Part shown: piece after piece, positions 12,001-44,649 of the stretch
Numbering within the stretch: the stretch's first letter is position 1
Layout: the number at the start of each line of letters is the position of its first letter
Origin: Pterois miles
Taxonomy: Eukaryota; Chordata; Actinopteri; Perciformes; Scorpaenidae
Length of the DNA: 64,000 nucleotides
Assembly (NCBI GenBank): GCA_947000775.1
Contig: CAMQGK010000008.1
Span: forward strand, 19,152,001 to 19,216,000
Direction of reading: 5' to 3'
Notes under the pieces: generated by a model
Database searches by the model: none
Told to the model about the DNA's origin: nothing
The model's input: only the letters and a program-made list of their open reading frames with translations
Position numbers and translations under genes: made by a program

Positions 12001-15000
12001 AGATCAGGGTTATCAGGGTCTTGCTGCTGCTTTCACAGGAATCACCTCAACCCAACGTTTCCGTAGCGACTCATCGGTCTCTCACATCTACTTCGGGGGA
12101 TTTTCGCCGACTCAGCAGAACGCAGCCAGCTGACAGAGGCTGGATGGGCGTTCGGCATGAACCGCCCTCTTCAGGTCCCGCCACAGTGTTTCAGTTGGAT
12201 CGAGATCAGGACTTTGACTGGGCCAATCCAGAACATGAACCTTCTGGGCTGTACTGCTGGAAGGCTTTGGATCGTTGTCATGTTGACTGATCCATCTTCT
12301 GCCAAGCTTCAGCTTCACAGCTGATGGCTTCAGGTTGTCCCAGGACTTCACAACATTCCTCAGAGGTCATGATCCTCTGGACTGTGTGGAGTTGTCCAGG
12401 TCCTGAGGACGAAAAGCCCAGATCTTAACATTCCCGCCACCATGCTTCGCTGCTGGCTGGTTCTGTTGGTGGTATGCAGTCTTGACTTTTCACCAAACAT
12501 GGCGGTTTTGGTTTTTACCACATAGTTCAATTTAGGACTCATCTGTCCACAGACGGGACTTCAGAGAGCTTCAGGGTTCTCCAGGAGCCAGAGACCTCTT
12601 CCTGGAAACCCTTCCATGTGAGCCATGCTGACTGAGTCTCCCTCTTAAGGTGGAAGCATGAATCCGTCCGTCCGTCCATTCATTCGTCCGTCCATCCGTC
12701 CGTCCGTCCATCCATCCGTCCGTCCGTCCGTCCGTCCATCTGTCTGTCCGTCCATCTGTCCATCCGTCCGTCCGTCCCTCCATCCATCTGTCCGTCCGTC
12801 CAGCCATCATCCATCCATCTGTCCGTCCGTCCATCTGTCCGTCCGTCCGTCCATTCATTCGTCCGTCCATCTGTCCATCCATCCGTCCGTCCCTCCATCC
12901 TTCCATCTGTCCGTCCGTCCATCCATCCATCTGTCCGTCCGTCCATCCATCTGTCCGTCTGTCCATCCGTCCATCTATCCATCTGTCCGTCCATCCATCC
13001 GTCCATCTATCCATCTGTTCGTCCATCCATCCGTCCCTCCATCCATCTGTCCGTCTGTCCATCCATCTGTCCGTCCGTCCATCTGTCCATCCGTCCATCT
13101 ATCCATCTGTCCGTCCGTCCATCCGTCCGTCCATCCATCATCCATCCATCTTCCCGTCCATCCATCCATCTGTCCATCCATCCGTCCCTCCATCCTTCCA
13201 TCCTTCCGTCCGTCCGTCTGTCCCCAGGTGCTCTTTGGGTCAGCTTGTAGCTGAATGATCAGTCTTCTTGTGTCTCTTGCTGATATTTTAGGAGGTTGTT
13301 GACTTCTTGTGTGCGTTGTGAATTTCTCCACTGTGGGACTAATAAAGGAATATCTTATCTTATCTTATCTTATCTTATCTGGGCAGAGTTGAGTCTTTGC
13401 AGTGCTCCCTGTCTGGAGACGATCTGGGTCACGGTGGAGCGATGAAGCTCAGTTTCGTTGAGGCTTTCTAACTTTCCCAGACAGATGTGTTGTCACTGCC
13501 CCTCCAGCAGGTCCTCTGAGACCTCGTCCTCCCTGTATGGGGTCACCTGGGTGAGACTACAGTGACCTGGTTCGGTCTCAAACCAGATGATCAGTGACAT
13601 CTCATTTCATTGGTCCATGTCAGAGGTTTTAAGCAGCAGCTCGGGGTTCGCTGACTGCACCTCCAGAGGCCGACCAAAGCTCCTTTCATTTAGTCTCGAC
13701 TGCACAATGGGTTTTTAAAAAACCTATATTTAATCCATAAACTGGCACCTGTTATTTCATATAAAGAAATAATAGATGTGAGTAAATAATTAATAAAACA
13801 ATTTGAGCAGCACTGTTTATACTCATCAGATTAAGCTTCCCTCAAGAAATAAAAAAACTAACAAATTTAAAAAATGAAAATTGTCACCCTCAGAAATAGT
13901 TTAGCAAACCTTTCCTCTGAAAACCAAAAGTGAATTATGCCACCTTAAATTTCTAATATTATTCCATCACAACAACAGAAACACCTCCTTTAATTCCTGT
14001 TTTACCTTTTTGTACAGCAAACTCATAAACGCCTCTCGGATCAGATTTACTCTCCGCAGGGATTAAAGTCGTTTGTTCACCATCTGGGAGACACTTTGAT
14101 TTGGCTCTGAACATTATTGTCATTATTTCATAATAAACCAAATCATTACATTTCATAGCATATGAACTAATAAACAGCGGATTAGTGTGATCACAGCAAG
14201 CAGCCTTATTAATAATGCGTACGGTTCAACCATCATGTTAATGTACCAACTTCTCTCCAGTAAGGAGGTGAAGTAGGTCTGACATTGCATTCATCGTGGT
14301 CTTAAACAGGTCTTTAAAAGTTAATACTGAATCAGGAGATGGGTGAATAATTCCAGCACTAACGGACTGACTCAAAAACGTCCAGAGAAGTCTGGTAAAG
14401 TATGAAATCCTGCTGTGTCACACCTGGATATGCACTGATCACCTGTATGTGTGTCCAGGTGAAGGAGGCGGAGCAAAGAGCAGCTCAGGAGGAGGAGCAG
14501 AAGAAGCTTCAGGTGAGTCTGGAGACATATTGATCGTCTCGTATTCAACCTGCTCTGAATGCTGTTTCTGGGTTAGAGCTCAGTAGTTTGAAGGGCGGCT
14601 CGGTTTTCTGAGGGTTTTATTTCACTCTGTATCTTCCCAGTGCTCCTCCTGATGTTTTCAAACCACAAAATGCTATTTTACTTTCAAGGTCTTCTGAAAG
14701 TTTTTACTGGTTTCTGCTTGAGGACCCGACTACATGTACAGTACATATATCCATATATATGTAATAATACTACAGTAGCTCAGACGGCGGTCGGCGTGCC
14801 CCCAGCGTGGCGAAGCAGACGGGAGTAGAGGCAGGAAGCTCATCACCGTCCTGCTGTGAACGCCATGTTGGTTCAGATCACAACGTCTCAGTAACACTAA
14901 CCAGCTAACCGATGGAGGCAGCCGGAGACCAGGGCACTTCCTGGTTTTATGAGCGGAGTCTGTACCGGCTGCAGTTCCAGAAACGCGGTGAAAATGTTCA

Positions 15001-15679
15001 AAATATAATCTAACATATAACTCAGACTGATACTGAGCTTATTTTTTTCGGTGTCTAAAGTCCGTTTCTTGATGCTGCTTCTGTTTCAGCAGCCGCTTCA
15101 CGTCGCTGTCAGACGGCCGTCTCTGACGGTTGAACTGAAGCTGTCGTATCGCTCTCTGCCACCAGACTCCATTCACAAAAACAGTAACTTTACCTCACAG
15201 ATCACAGGACTGAACATTCAGCCCCTCTTCAATAAATCAAACCCAACCCTGAGCCTTTTATCGGCACACGGTAGGAAGGAACATAGATGGATCCCTCCTT
15301 TAAATGGTAAAACTGCACCAGTCAACCCTAATTAGTCAGTAATACTAACTTGTTATTGAGCCTCAGTTTCACACTTTAATATTTCATCTTTGCTGTTAAA
15401 TTGTTCAGAGTAATTAAAACATAATTTGTGTTAAACTGTTGATGCCGTCGTTAATGAGGTTGTAAGCGGCAGCTGAATGTGTGTTCAGGAGGAGCTGGAG
15501 GCGTTCGAGAAGCGCCAGCAGCGAGGAGGTCGCAGGAGTAAGAAGAGGGGGAGGAGGGAGGAGGTGGATGAGGAGGGGGGAGGGTGGCGAGGTGGTGGAG
15601 GAGGTGCGCTGCCTTCGTCCTGGTCCCGCTGGGCGGAGCTCTGCTGGCCGCCGCCTACTACCTCCTGACCACGCCCTGA
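483..15679 (+). CDS. NFXL1: NFXL1, NF-X1-type zinc-finger protein (3' half)
   Basis: Multi-exon gene, 5' part off the window. Exons seen: 483-560, 5258-5380, 6478-6632, 8941-9010, 10827-10931, 11038-11118, 14459-14512 and terminal 15489-15679. Apart from the terminal exon they total 666 nt and stay in one frame through GT/AG borders. The product has Cys/His-rich NF-X1 repeats, for example CGHRCKQVCHPGVC at 10833 and CHPGNCPTC in the 6478 exon. A Glu/Lys/Gln-rich helix follows (14459 exon), then a basic stretch before a C-terminal hydrophobic segment. That order matches vertebrate NFXL1, which ends in a membrane anchor and carries RING/NF-X1 fingers of uncertain biochemical role. Two oddities: a minisatellite abuts the first visible exon, and the anchor is out of frame with the rest of the last exon. 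Identity is confident; the ends of the first exon are not. Confidence 0.9.
561..1415. repeat. Minisatellite of about 30-32 bp carrying a candidate donor
   Basis: About 25 units of about 30-32 bp with core GTACCCATACCAACGTAGGT followed by CCAACACACA, degenerating into pure CA runs at 1274-1332 and 1352-1396. The first unit starts at the last codon of the NFXL1 exon, so the coding-like VPIPT codons and the GTAGGT donor-like hexamer are copied in each unit. Long minus-strand open frames here are repeat translations and not genes. Confidence 0.95.
1416..2339. other. NFXL1 intron with old dispersed-repeat fragments
   Basis: No exon seen. The stretch 2155-2330 (around ATAGACTGTATGTAAAGATG and TAGGTCATAAACTCCACCCC) resembles a repeat that I remember as common in fish genomes, but I cannot name its family. 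Minus-strand open frames at 1722-2320 show no recognisable domain. Confidence 0.4.
2340..3240. repeat. 21-bp minisatellite with higher-order units
   Basis: The basic unit is 21 bp (TAGCTGTACATTACTAGCCGC with TGC variants). At about 2571, 2690, 2822, 2918, 3034 and 3211 the array is interrupted by the same longer block containing TTAACCCTTTTATGCTGTAC and TATCTTACAGCATTACTAGC. Blocks of several units plus this insert have therefore been copied together, a higher-order repeat. Units decay toward the right end (3060-3240). Confidence 0.95.
3241..3774. other. NFXL1 intron, nothing recognised
   Basis: Moderately AT-rich unique-looking sequence between two minisatellites. Small open frames on both strands carry no recognisable motif. 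Confidence 0.4.
3775..5178. repeat. 38-bp pyrimidine-rich minisatellite, 1.4 kb
   Basis: About 35 copies of a 38-bp unit built from CTCTGTCCTTCTCTGTCTCC and TCTCTCTCTGTTCGTCTC, with a few truncated units and internal CT runs. It has no stop codons in several frames on both strands, producing spurious Leu/Ser/Cys- or Arg/Glu-rich open frames of 300-450 codons. It ends 80 bp before the NFXL1 exon at 5258. Confidence 0.95.
5575..6165 (+). repeat. Dispersed repeat with internal CTA minisatellite (arm A)
   Basis: Five units of roughly 100 bp, each a run of CTA triplets plus CATCCTGGTCTCATCTGAAA and GATGGATCCATCAGTACCAA. They are followed by about 120 bp of single-copy sequence including GTATGTGGATGTAAATGGGT. 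The same material occurs in inverted orientation at 16480-16860, so this is one dispersed element whose inner part has expanded. Confidence 0.85.
6166..6477. other. NFXL1 intron, nothing recognised
   Basis: Unique-looking intron up to the CTGCAG acceptor before 6478. No feature seen. Confidence 0.4.
7009..8729 (-). mobile_element. Decayed Tc1-like DNA transposon
   Basis: Ends match as inverted repeats: ACTGCTCAAAACAATAGAGG at the left and, reversed, ACTGCTCAAATAAATAAAGG at the right. The minus strand carries broken Tc1 transposase pieces: FTDETRF (first catalytic Asp, about 7820) and QDSARPH (second Asp, about 7545). The third site reads DLNPIQ, so the catalytic Glu is replaced by Gln. Frames shift between 7591 and 7619, and the 5' third is overrun by a minisatellite (8075-8420). 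It sits in the NFXL1 intron between exons ending 6632 and starting 8941 and cannot make an active enzyme. Confidence 0.85.
8075..8420. repeat. Minisatellite inside the decayed Tc1
   Basis: Three copies of a 60-bp unit containing GCTGGGTTGTTGCCCTCCTA pass into about nine copies of its 20-bp part CGGCCCGTCTCCTGGTGTAC. The array grew from transposon sequence after insertion. Open frames here (Gly/Thr/Arg-rich) are repeat artefacts. Confidence 0.9.
9299..10272. repeat. ACACACTAAC / ACACTCTGAC array, about 1 kb
   Basis: Nearly a kilobase of mixed 10-12-bp units (ACACACTAAC, ACACTCTGAC, ACACAGTAAC) in an NFXL1 intron, with one CA run later at 10349-10373. No coding content. Confidence 0.95.
10515..10797. 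repeat. 25-bp minisatellite before NFXL1 exon
   Basis: About ten copies of GGATCCAGGTTTGTGGGTCT plus GGTAA. The array ends about 30 bp before the NFXL1 exon at 10827, so the branch-point region lies next to or inside repeat sequence. Confidence 0.9.
11519..11606. repeat. Short GAGAAACCCCAGAG tandem array
   Basis: Six or so 14-15-bp units (CCCCAGAGGAGAAAC) in the intron following the 11038-11118 exon. A short TAG triplet run follows at 11648-11668. Confidence 0.85.
11940..12655 (-). mobile_element. Second decayed Tc1-like transposon fragment
   Basis: Minus-strand peptides resemble Tc1 transposase: ISQHDNDPKPSS (second Asp region, about 12290) and VLDWPSQSPDLDPTETLWRD (around the catalytic Glu, about 12200). 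There is also a Gly-rich stretch with frame breaks near 12440. Stops and shifts make it inactive. The upstream part of the element seems to have been replaced by the CCGT/CCAT array that follows. The ends of the element could not be placed. Confidence 0.7.
12658..13226. repeat. CCGT/CCAT tetranucleotide array
   Basis: About 570 bp of TCCG/TCCA tetranucleotides (CATCCGTCCGTC) with TCTG variants. Open on all frames, giving Pro/Ser/Ile or Asp/Gly/Trp/Met artefact peptides. It interrupts the Tc1 remnant. Confidence 0.95.
13300..13380 (+). repeat. Retroposon-like 3' tail with TATCT repeats
   Basis: The sequence GAATTTCTCCACTGTGGGAC, then TAATAAAGGAATATC and several TTATC repeats, also occurs at 63612-63667. 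A shared 3' end with a short repeated tail is typical of non-LTR retroposons. I recognise it as common in fish but cannot name the family. Confidence 0.55.
13381..14458. other. NFXL1 intron, mostly AT-rich
   Basis: The first 250 bp may be further decayed transposon. The rest is unique-looking AT-rich intron, and I see no gene in it. Confidence 0.4.
14513..15488. other. Last NFXL1 intron
   Basis: Unique-looking intron between the coiled-coil exon and the last exon. Small open frames at 14640 and 15051 have no recognisable motif. Confidence 0.4.
15489..15679 (+). CDS. NFXL1: NFXL1 last exon with frame break before the anchor
   Basis: Entry frame begins EELEAFEKRQQRGGRRSKKR, the expected basic stretch of NFXL1, and continues to a stop at 15666-15668. 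A strongly hydrophobic tail (CAAFVLVPLGGALLAAAYYL, then LTTP and a stop at 15677-15679) lies in another frame, two bases off. It looks like the NFXL1 C-terminal membrane anchor. The switch must lie between about 15570 and 15605, where there is a run of six G. One more G (or two fewer) would reconnect the anchor. Either the homopolymer is miscounted or this allele makes a protein without the anchor. Confidence 0.75.
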
Positions 15680-16120
15680 AGCAACACCTTGTGTTTCTAC
15701 TGTCTCTCTGTGACTCAACTCGCCTCCACGTTGACTTCCTGCTTCCTGCTGCTCGACTCTGTGACGTCTTTCTGTTGGATCACTGTTTTCTCAGAGCAGT
15801 AGTTTTAATTCAGTTTCCATACCAAGGCCAACACACAATTAAAACATTTTCTTTAAATTGTTCAAACTGTGTTAAAGATCTGAATTACACATTATTTTCT
15901 TAAAAGATTTATTCTGTCAGTGATTTTCATCAATTAGTTGTTTGGTCAAACAGATGAAAACGGTGAGAAATATGACGATATCTGAGAGAAAGGTGATATC
16001 ATCAGTTGTGTTTTTAATGGAATATTAAAACGAAGTGAACTCTTCTATTGTTGGATTAATTGCAGCTCTTGTTTTAATCTGAATCGTTAAAGGTGTAATG
16101 TGTAAGATCTGACCAGAGGT
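15680..16120 (+). other. Probable NFXL1 3' UTR and spacer
   Basis: AT-rich sequence after the stop, with an ATTAAA-like variant at about 15838-15843 but no clear AATAAA plus GT-rich pair. The transcript end is not placed. Confidence 0.35.
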
Positions 16121-16124
16121 CTGG

Positions 16125-16796
16125 TAACACTTTATAACAACCATCATTTATTTATATTTTCATCACGTTATGATCAGAAAGTGGGCATGTCTGTAAAGAT
16201 GGATTATATTCAACAGATAAAACATTACATGACCCTGATGAATTAAAAAGAAAATCCCACTAATCTGTGAGGGAAATGTCTTTATTCTTTGATAAAAACT
16301 GTGATCAATAATTCCTGACAATGATCCTGATAGATTTGACTTCAGGATCTCTGACTGCAGACATTTTACTGGATTCATGTAGAGGCTTTACAAAGTAAAA
16401 GTCCCCAGAAGTGGAGGATTGTACTTTTCCTCCATAGTCTAGTGTTAAAAAGTTAACAACAATCACCATAATATTAAATCAGCACCCAAGGACCATGATA
16501 GTACAGCATCAGGAGCCTGGGGGGACCCACAGAACCCATTTACATCCACATACCTGCAGGTCAGAGGTCAACGGACCCCTTTAAAGTGGACATGAGTTTT
16601 TCTTCGCCAAAACCTGACCTTGTTGGTTCTGATGGATCCATCAGGTTCTCTAGTCTCAGATGAGACCAGGATGTAGTAGTAGTAGTAGTAGTAGTAGTAG
16701 TCTGACCTTGTTGGTTCTGATGGATCCATCAGGTTCTCTAGTCTCAGATGAGACCAGGATGTAGTAGTAGTGTAGTAGTAGTATTTTTCATTTTAG

Positions 16797-16828
<32 letters not shown>

Positions 16829-17030
16829 CTGACCTGGTTGGTACAGATGGATCCATAACATTATTGTAAACCTTTAAGAAATGTTATAAAACATCTATAA
16901 ACATTACATAGATATTTATAACACTTATTTAAATTAACTAATAACTAATTAATTAATAACCCAGTTATTAACTATTAACAAAGTTTAACTTTAACATTTA
17001 TAAATGATGGTTATAAAGTATTATAAGATG
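16125..17030. mobile_element. Non-autonomous element with about 28-bp inverted ends
   Basis: Left end GTAACACTTTATAACAACCA then TCATTTAT. The right end, read on the other strand, gives TAATACTTTATAACCATCAT then TTATAAAT. The 0.9 kb between has no transposase. Inside it sits the inverted copy (16480-16860) of the CTA-bearing dispersed repeat seen at 5575-6165, here as TAG triplet runs at 16674-16700 and 16761-16828. It is probably a MITE that received, or includes, the other repeat. Confidence 0.65.
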
Positions 17031-17662
17031 TAATTAGTGATGTAGAAACACCAGTATTGACTCAATATTAATCCAGTATTGATCCAACATTGATTGTGCT
17101 CTGCTCAGTGTTTTCCCCCAGTTGTGCAACAGGAACAGCTGGATGTGTTTCCATCATCGAACTGGGGGGGGGGGGCTGACGACGAAGAACTGAAGGTAAT
17201 CACAGATTTCATGTGTAGCTTTATTAATACTAATACTAACTCTCTAATCATAGAGAGACATGAGCATAAAAGCAGCTCCAAATGCTAACAGTGTTAAAGA
17301 TTTTATTTAAACTGTAAATTATTGATGATTTACAGGCATATTTAGACATAAAACTAGCTGGGATGAAATAACTTCACCTATAAATAAACCGTATTGTATT
17401 TTTATTTGTCTTAATTTTATTTGTTTTAAGAGTGAAAACATTTTTTTTTGCCAACCTTGAACTGTTTTATTAATGATTTATTAATATTAATGTTATGTTG
17501 TTGCTAAAGATTAAAGTGGCAACAAGCTGCAGGTTTTCTGCCACAAATGTTAATGCGATTTTGAATTTGTTATTTTTGGAACTTAAAGTTCTAAATGATA
17601 AAATGTCCTCATTTGGACAGTCAGTGGAGGTTCACCGGTCCTCACGGAGGTAGAAATACCAG

Positions 17663-17663
<1 letters not shown>

Positions 17664-17720
<57 letters not shown>
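17664..17720. repeat. CA microsatellite
   Basis: Uninterrupted CA run of about 28 repeats, 250 bp upstream of the CORIN start. The flank 17590-17662 contains GTCCTCA-rich sequence like a fish repeat also present near 54190. Bases 17031-17590 are unique-looking spacer. Confidence 0.95.
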
Positions 17721-17722
<2 letters not shown>

Positions 17723-17827
17723 TAGTTAAAGTTGTGTAGAGTGTTTTGGGGGTTTAAGACACACACAGAGAAGCACGAGGCTCATGTCCCAGCATGCACC
17801 TGGCTGTGATCTGTTTAATCCCCTGTT

Positions 17828-17828
<1 letters not shown>

Positions 17829-17860
<32 letters not shown>

Positions 17861-17967
17861 CTGAGGGGGCGGAGCCAGCGCGTCTCGTGCTCCGTTAGTT
17901 ACCGGAGCGCCTCGCGGGCAGCAGCCAGAGGGATGGTCTCGCGCTCGGCGGCGGGCGGCATCGGGTC
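17829..17967 (+). promoter_or_regulatory. CORIN promoter-proximal region and 5' UTR
   Basis: A GA run (17829-17853) leads into a CpG-rich block with a GC-box-like GGGGCGGAGC at about 17866 and no TATA box. This is a typical CpG promoter, so the start site is inferred to be in or near this block. An ATG at 17933 opens an overlapping upstream ORF. Confidence 0.55.
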
Positions 17968-41000
<23,033 letters not shown>

Positions 41001-41329
41001 CACACACACACACACACAGACACACACACACACACCTTCAGTTCCTCTACCTGTGCCTATATCTGTATTGATAGCCTTCAGATGCTAACTGCTGGATGAG
41101 CAGTAGTATTAACTAGTATTACAGATACTAACTAGTCAGCGAGTAGAGCTGCAGTAGACTTCACATTCATACGTTAACACCAAATGATGATTATTTTTAT
41201 TAATCTGGGTTTGTTGCTCATTAACATGACGGAATAATAATCAGCTGCACACCTGATGAAGTTTAACCATTACTGAATACACTGAATACACACACGACTT
41301 CTTGAAACTGAATTTTAAAATTAGGATGT

Positions 41330-41900
41330 AGATGATGACTACAAGATGCAAGTAATGATGACAGGGTGTAGGCGAGGACGACAGGACGTAGGCGACGACG
41401 GGACGTAGGTGGTGACTGCAGGACGTAGTTGGTCACGACGGGGCGACGACGACGGGGCGCCGACGACGGGGCGCCGACGACGGGGCGATGACGACGGGGC
41501 GACGACGACGACGACGGGGCGATGACGACGGGGCGACGACGACGGGGCGACGACGACGGGGCGACGACGATGGGGCGCCGCCGACGACGGGGTGACGACG
41601 ACGACGACGACGGGGTGACGACGACGACGACGACGACGACGGGGCGCCGACGACGGGGCGCCGACGACGGGGCGCCGACGACGGGGTGATGACGACGACG
41701 ACGACGGGGCGACGACGACGGGGCGACGACGACGGGGCGACGACGACGGGGCGACGACGGGACGTAGGTGGTGACTGCAGGACGTAGTTGGTCACGAAAG
41801 GGCGACGACGACGACGACGGGACAACGACGACGACGACGACGGGGCGACGACGACGACGGGGCGACGACGACGACGGGGCGACGACGGGGCGACGACGAC
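41330..41900. repeat. GACGACGGGGC minisatellite
   Basis: About 560 bp of GAC triplets alternating with GGGGCGCC or GGGGTGA, with a flanking 30-bp unit GACGTAGGTGGTGACTGCAG repeated at both ends (41403 and 41761). It is probably within the CORIN 3' UTR. Minus-strand Arg/Pro/Ser open frames are artefacts. Confidence 0.95.
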
Positions 41901-42737
41901 GGATCAATTGTGTGTATAATGTGAGAAGTCCTCAATATTCAGTAGTGTTTAAATTTAGCTGTTAGTTGCTTATAATATTTTAGTTATTATGGGGTTTCGT
42001 CGCTTCCATTAACACCTTACTTGTACTTGTTATAGCGAGCTGCAGGGATTTGACGTATTTGGGTGAATTTAAGACTCCTCACTCCTGCAGCACTCTTATT
42101 ACTTTACTAGTAGCTTAGTGGCAGCAATAACTCAGAGGAATTACACTTCCTGATGGCCTTACAGGGAGATCTCATTATTTTATTATTAGGTTCTTGTTGC
42201 ATTAATACGAAGTGAACTGAGCTCATTGCTGCGTTTCTGTGTATGTTGGATGTAAACACACTTAATTTCCATGACTTCATCCGATCGTCTGCTTTTAATT
42301 GTCAGAAAAATCACAACGTTCAGATGTTCAGCGCTGAATTTCAAAAAGCTGCTATCCAAAACAGACCAGTTGAGCACTTGACTTCCCACAATGCTTCACT
42401 CTATAGTGCCTGTACTTAAACTTAGCAGTAAAAAAACAACAACCTTGTTACCTGTACAATGTCGAGCTGTATGTGTGTGAGACAGAGAGGATTCTTTTGC
42501 TTCTCAACACACTGGCAACTTATTTGGGCAACTTTGATGGACAACATTTACCTTAATTCACACATTTTAACACAAAAATCATATTTGCTTTGTCTTGTGC
42601 TGCTACATCTGATCTCTCCTTTCAGGACTTCAGGGGCTCCATACAGTCCAGACTTTTTAAAACTAAATCATATTTTTTAATCCACGAGTTTACATGTTCT
42701 TATTGTGAATGGAGTAAAAATAAAGTGCAGGGTTCCA

Positions 42738-43023
42738 AGAATTAGCGAGCTAAGCTAGCTAAGCTAAGCTAGCTAAGCTAAGCTAGCTAAGCTAGCTAAC
42801 TAGCCGGCCATCTGACCAGCGGGCTGGAGGCCAACGGCAGCGCTGTAAAGATAAACTGAGGGCGTATAAATCTTTGGATGTCTATAGTTAACTATCCTTC
42901 AGTGAAGTCAGTCAAAAAGAGAGTCGGACAATATCAGAGAAGAGTTTCAGAGATGGAGAGAAAGGGATGCTAACAGTTTAGCCTTCTGCTAACAGTTAGC
43001 CGATAGCTAAAGTTAATTAGCAG
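42738..43023 (+). mobile_element. Dispersed repeat family G, copy 3 (truncated)
   Basis: Starts in a run of TAGCTAAGC and keeps only the middle of the family (GATAAACTGAGGGCGTATAA to AGGGATGCTAACAGTTTAG). Both ends are missing. Confidence 0.75.
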
Positions 43024-43735
43024 ATGTAAGACATAAATGATCTATCTTTGACATCCCTTAATATTATGTTAAAATGTTAACATTCATGTACATAGATTAT
43101 TAATTTGAGAACAGAAATGATTTACAAATTACAGATTGTTATTTCAGTTGTGCAACGTTTTATGATCTTTTCACGTTTCACATCTTTTACTTCTACATGA
43201 CACCAGGTTTGGGAAAAAGAACTGCAGATTACAGGAGCTCTTGAATGTTTTTTTGTCGATCATAATCTATACAATGTAACTGAAGAGGAAACATGTTTCT
43301 AACCCAGTAGAGGAGTTGCCCAACAAATTGCCCGGTGTGCCCGCAATGTTGACGTCTACCCGACATCCAGAACATTCCAAGTGGTTGTTGTTGTTGTTGT
43401 TTTGTGTGTTTGGTTTTTTAAGAGTATTTTTCTACAGCTTTTTGTATGTCATGCTTATTACACAGGGCTGTTGGTGTATGTGTGTGTACATACAATCATG
43501 TGATGTCCAGACTGTGTTTGTATGTGATTTGCCTTGTTTGCGTGTTTCTGATGTCACTTCCTGATTTAGCTGTTACTATGGTGATGATGATGATGATGTG
43601 GATGAAGAGCGTTATTGATAATTATATGGATTTAGTTATGAACAAACTGTAGCCTCTAATGTTTTGTGTAAACCGTGAATATTTGGTTTGTATCACCTTA
43701 TATCCCACCAATAAATCTATACACACACTCTCACC

Positions 43736-44023
43736 TCTGAGTGTATGTGTGTTTGTGTTTATATGCGTCTGTGGACCAACAACCATCAGCTGTGAGGACG
43801 TGTGACTCGTAGCCCGAGTGCAGACCCGTCACCATACAGTCAGTCTGTTTCCACTTCCTCTAATCCAGAAATAATGATGAATGATGGAGATATTTACAGA
43901 TTAACAGTCTGTTTTTATAAGACTAAAGTTCAGACGAGAGAATCCATTCATCCATCCATTATATTGCTAATAAACATAATAATAAACACTGATTAATCGA
44001 TTGATTGTTTGATCTATAAAATG
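43736..44023. other. Spacer between CORIN and repeat copy 4
   Basis: Short AT-rich spacer; no feature recognised. Confidence 0.35.
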
Positions 44024-44039
44024 CAAAAGAGAATCGTAC

Positions 44040-44643
44040 AATATTGGTGAAGAATTTCAGGGAAGAAGAGTAAATGTTTTAGCAAGCTAGCTAGCTAACT
44101 AACCAGTCACCAAATGAGTAAAAGTTAACAACTTAATGCTTCATCCACACTCTGGTCACAGTGTAGGAAAGCAGAGTACTATCACCAGATGAGGGACAAC
44201 TTTGTTCACCTCATTTTCTGTGTTTCATGACAGCAAGGATGGATTAGCAAGCTAAGCTAGCTAAGTAGCTAGCTGTTCTACCAGCAGGCTGGAGGCCAAC
44301 AGCAGCGCTGTAAAGATAAACTGAGGGCGTATAAATCAGTTTAGCCTTCTGCTAACATGGCTGCTGCTAGCAGAAGGCTAAATATTAGCATCCTTTCCTC
44401 TCCATCTCTGTAAGGTTTCTCTGATATTGTAGCTCTCTAGATCCTCCAATCACAGTTTGATGTCTGGATTCTGGCAGCCAACAACAGCAAGACGACATTT
44501 TAGATGAGGAGCTTTAGCTCACTGCTAGCGTTAGCCCACTGCTAGCGTTAGCCCACTGCTAGCGTTAGCCTCCAGTCTTTGGTTAGCCTCCAGCTAAGCT
44601 AACATGACCTCATCAAGACGTCCACACTAAAAGGGTCTATATT
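44040..44643 (+). mobile_element. Dispersed repeat family G, copy 4 (5'-truncated)
   Basis: Lacks the GTTAGTAACCATGG start but contains AACTTAATGCTTCATCCACA, GATAAACTGAGGGCGTATAA, GACAGCCAAC-like sequence, the CTGCTAGCGTTAGC tandem and the end CTAAAAGGGTCTAT. Confidence 0.78.
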
Positions 44644-44649
44644 GACCAA

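Larger units (their letters stand above)
41001..43735 (+). other. CORIN 3' UTR and downstream
   Basis: After the stop come a CA run, the GACGACGGGGC minisatellite, unique AT-rich sequence and a partial family G repeat. AATAAA at 43710-43715 followed by a GT-rich stretch (TGTGTGTTTGTGTTT, about 30 bp on) is the best poly(A) site candidate; another AATAAA is at 42719. Which one is used is not shown by sequence. Confidence 0.5.

Noticed and set aside
12571..13331. Open frames rich in Asp/Gly/Trp/Met or Pro/Ser/Ile
   Set aside because: Translations of the CCGT/CCAT array; same pattern in every frame.
41263..41907. Arg/Pro/Ser-rich minus-strand proteins
   Set aside because: Translations of the GAC/GGGG minisatellite.
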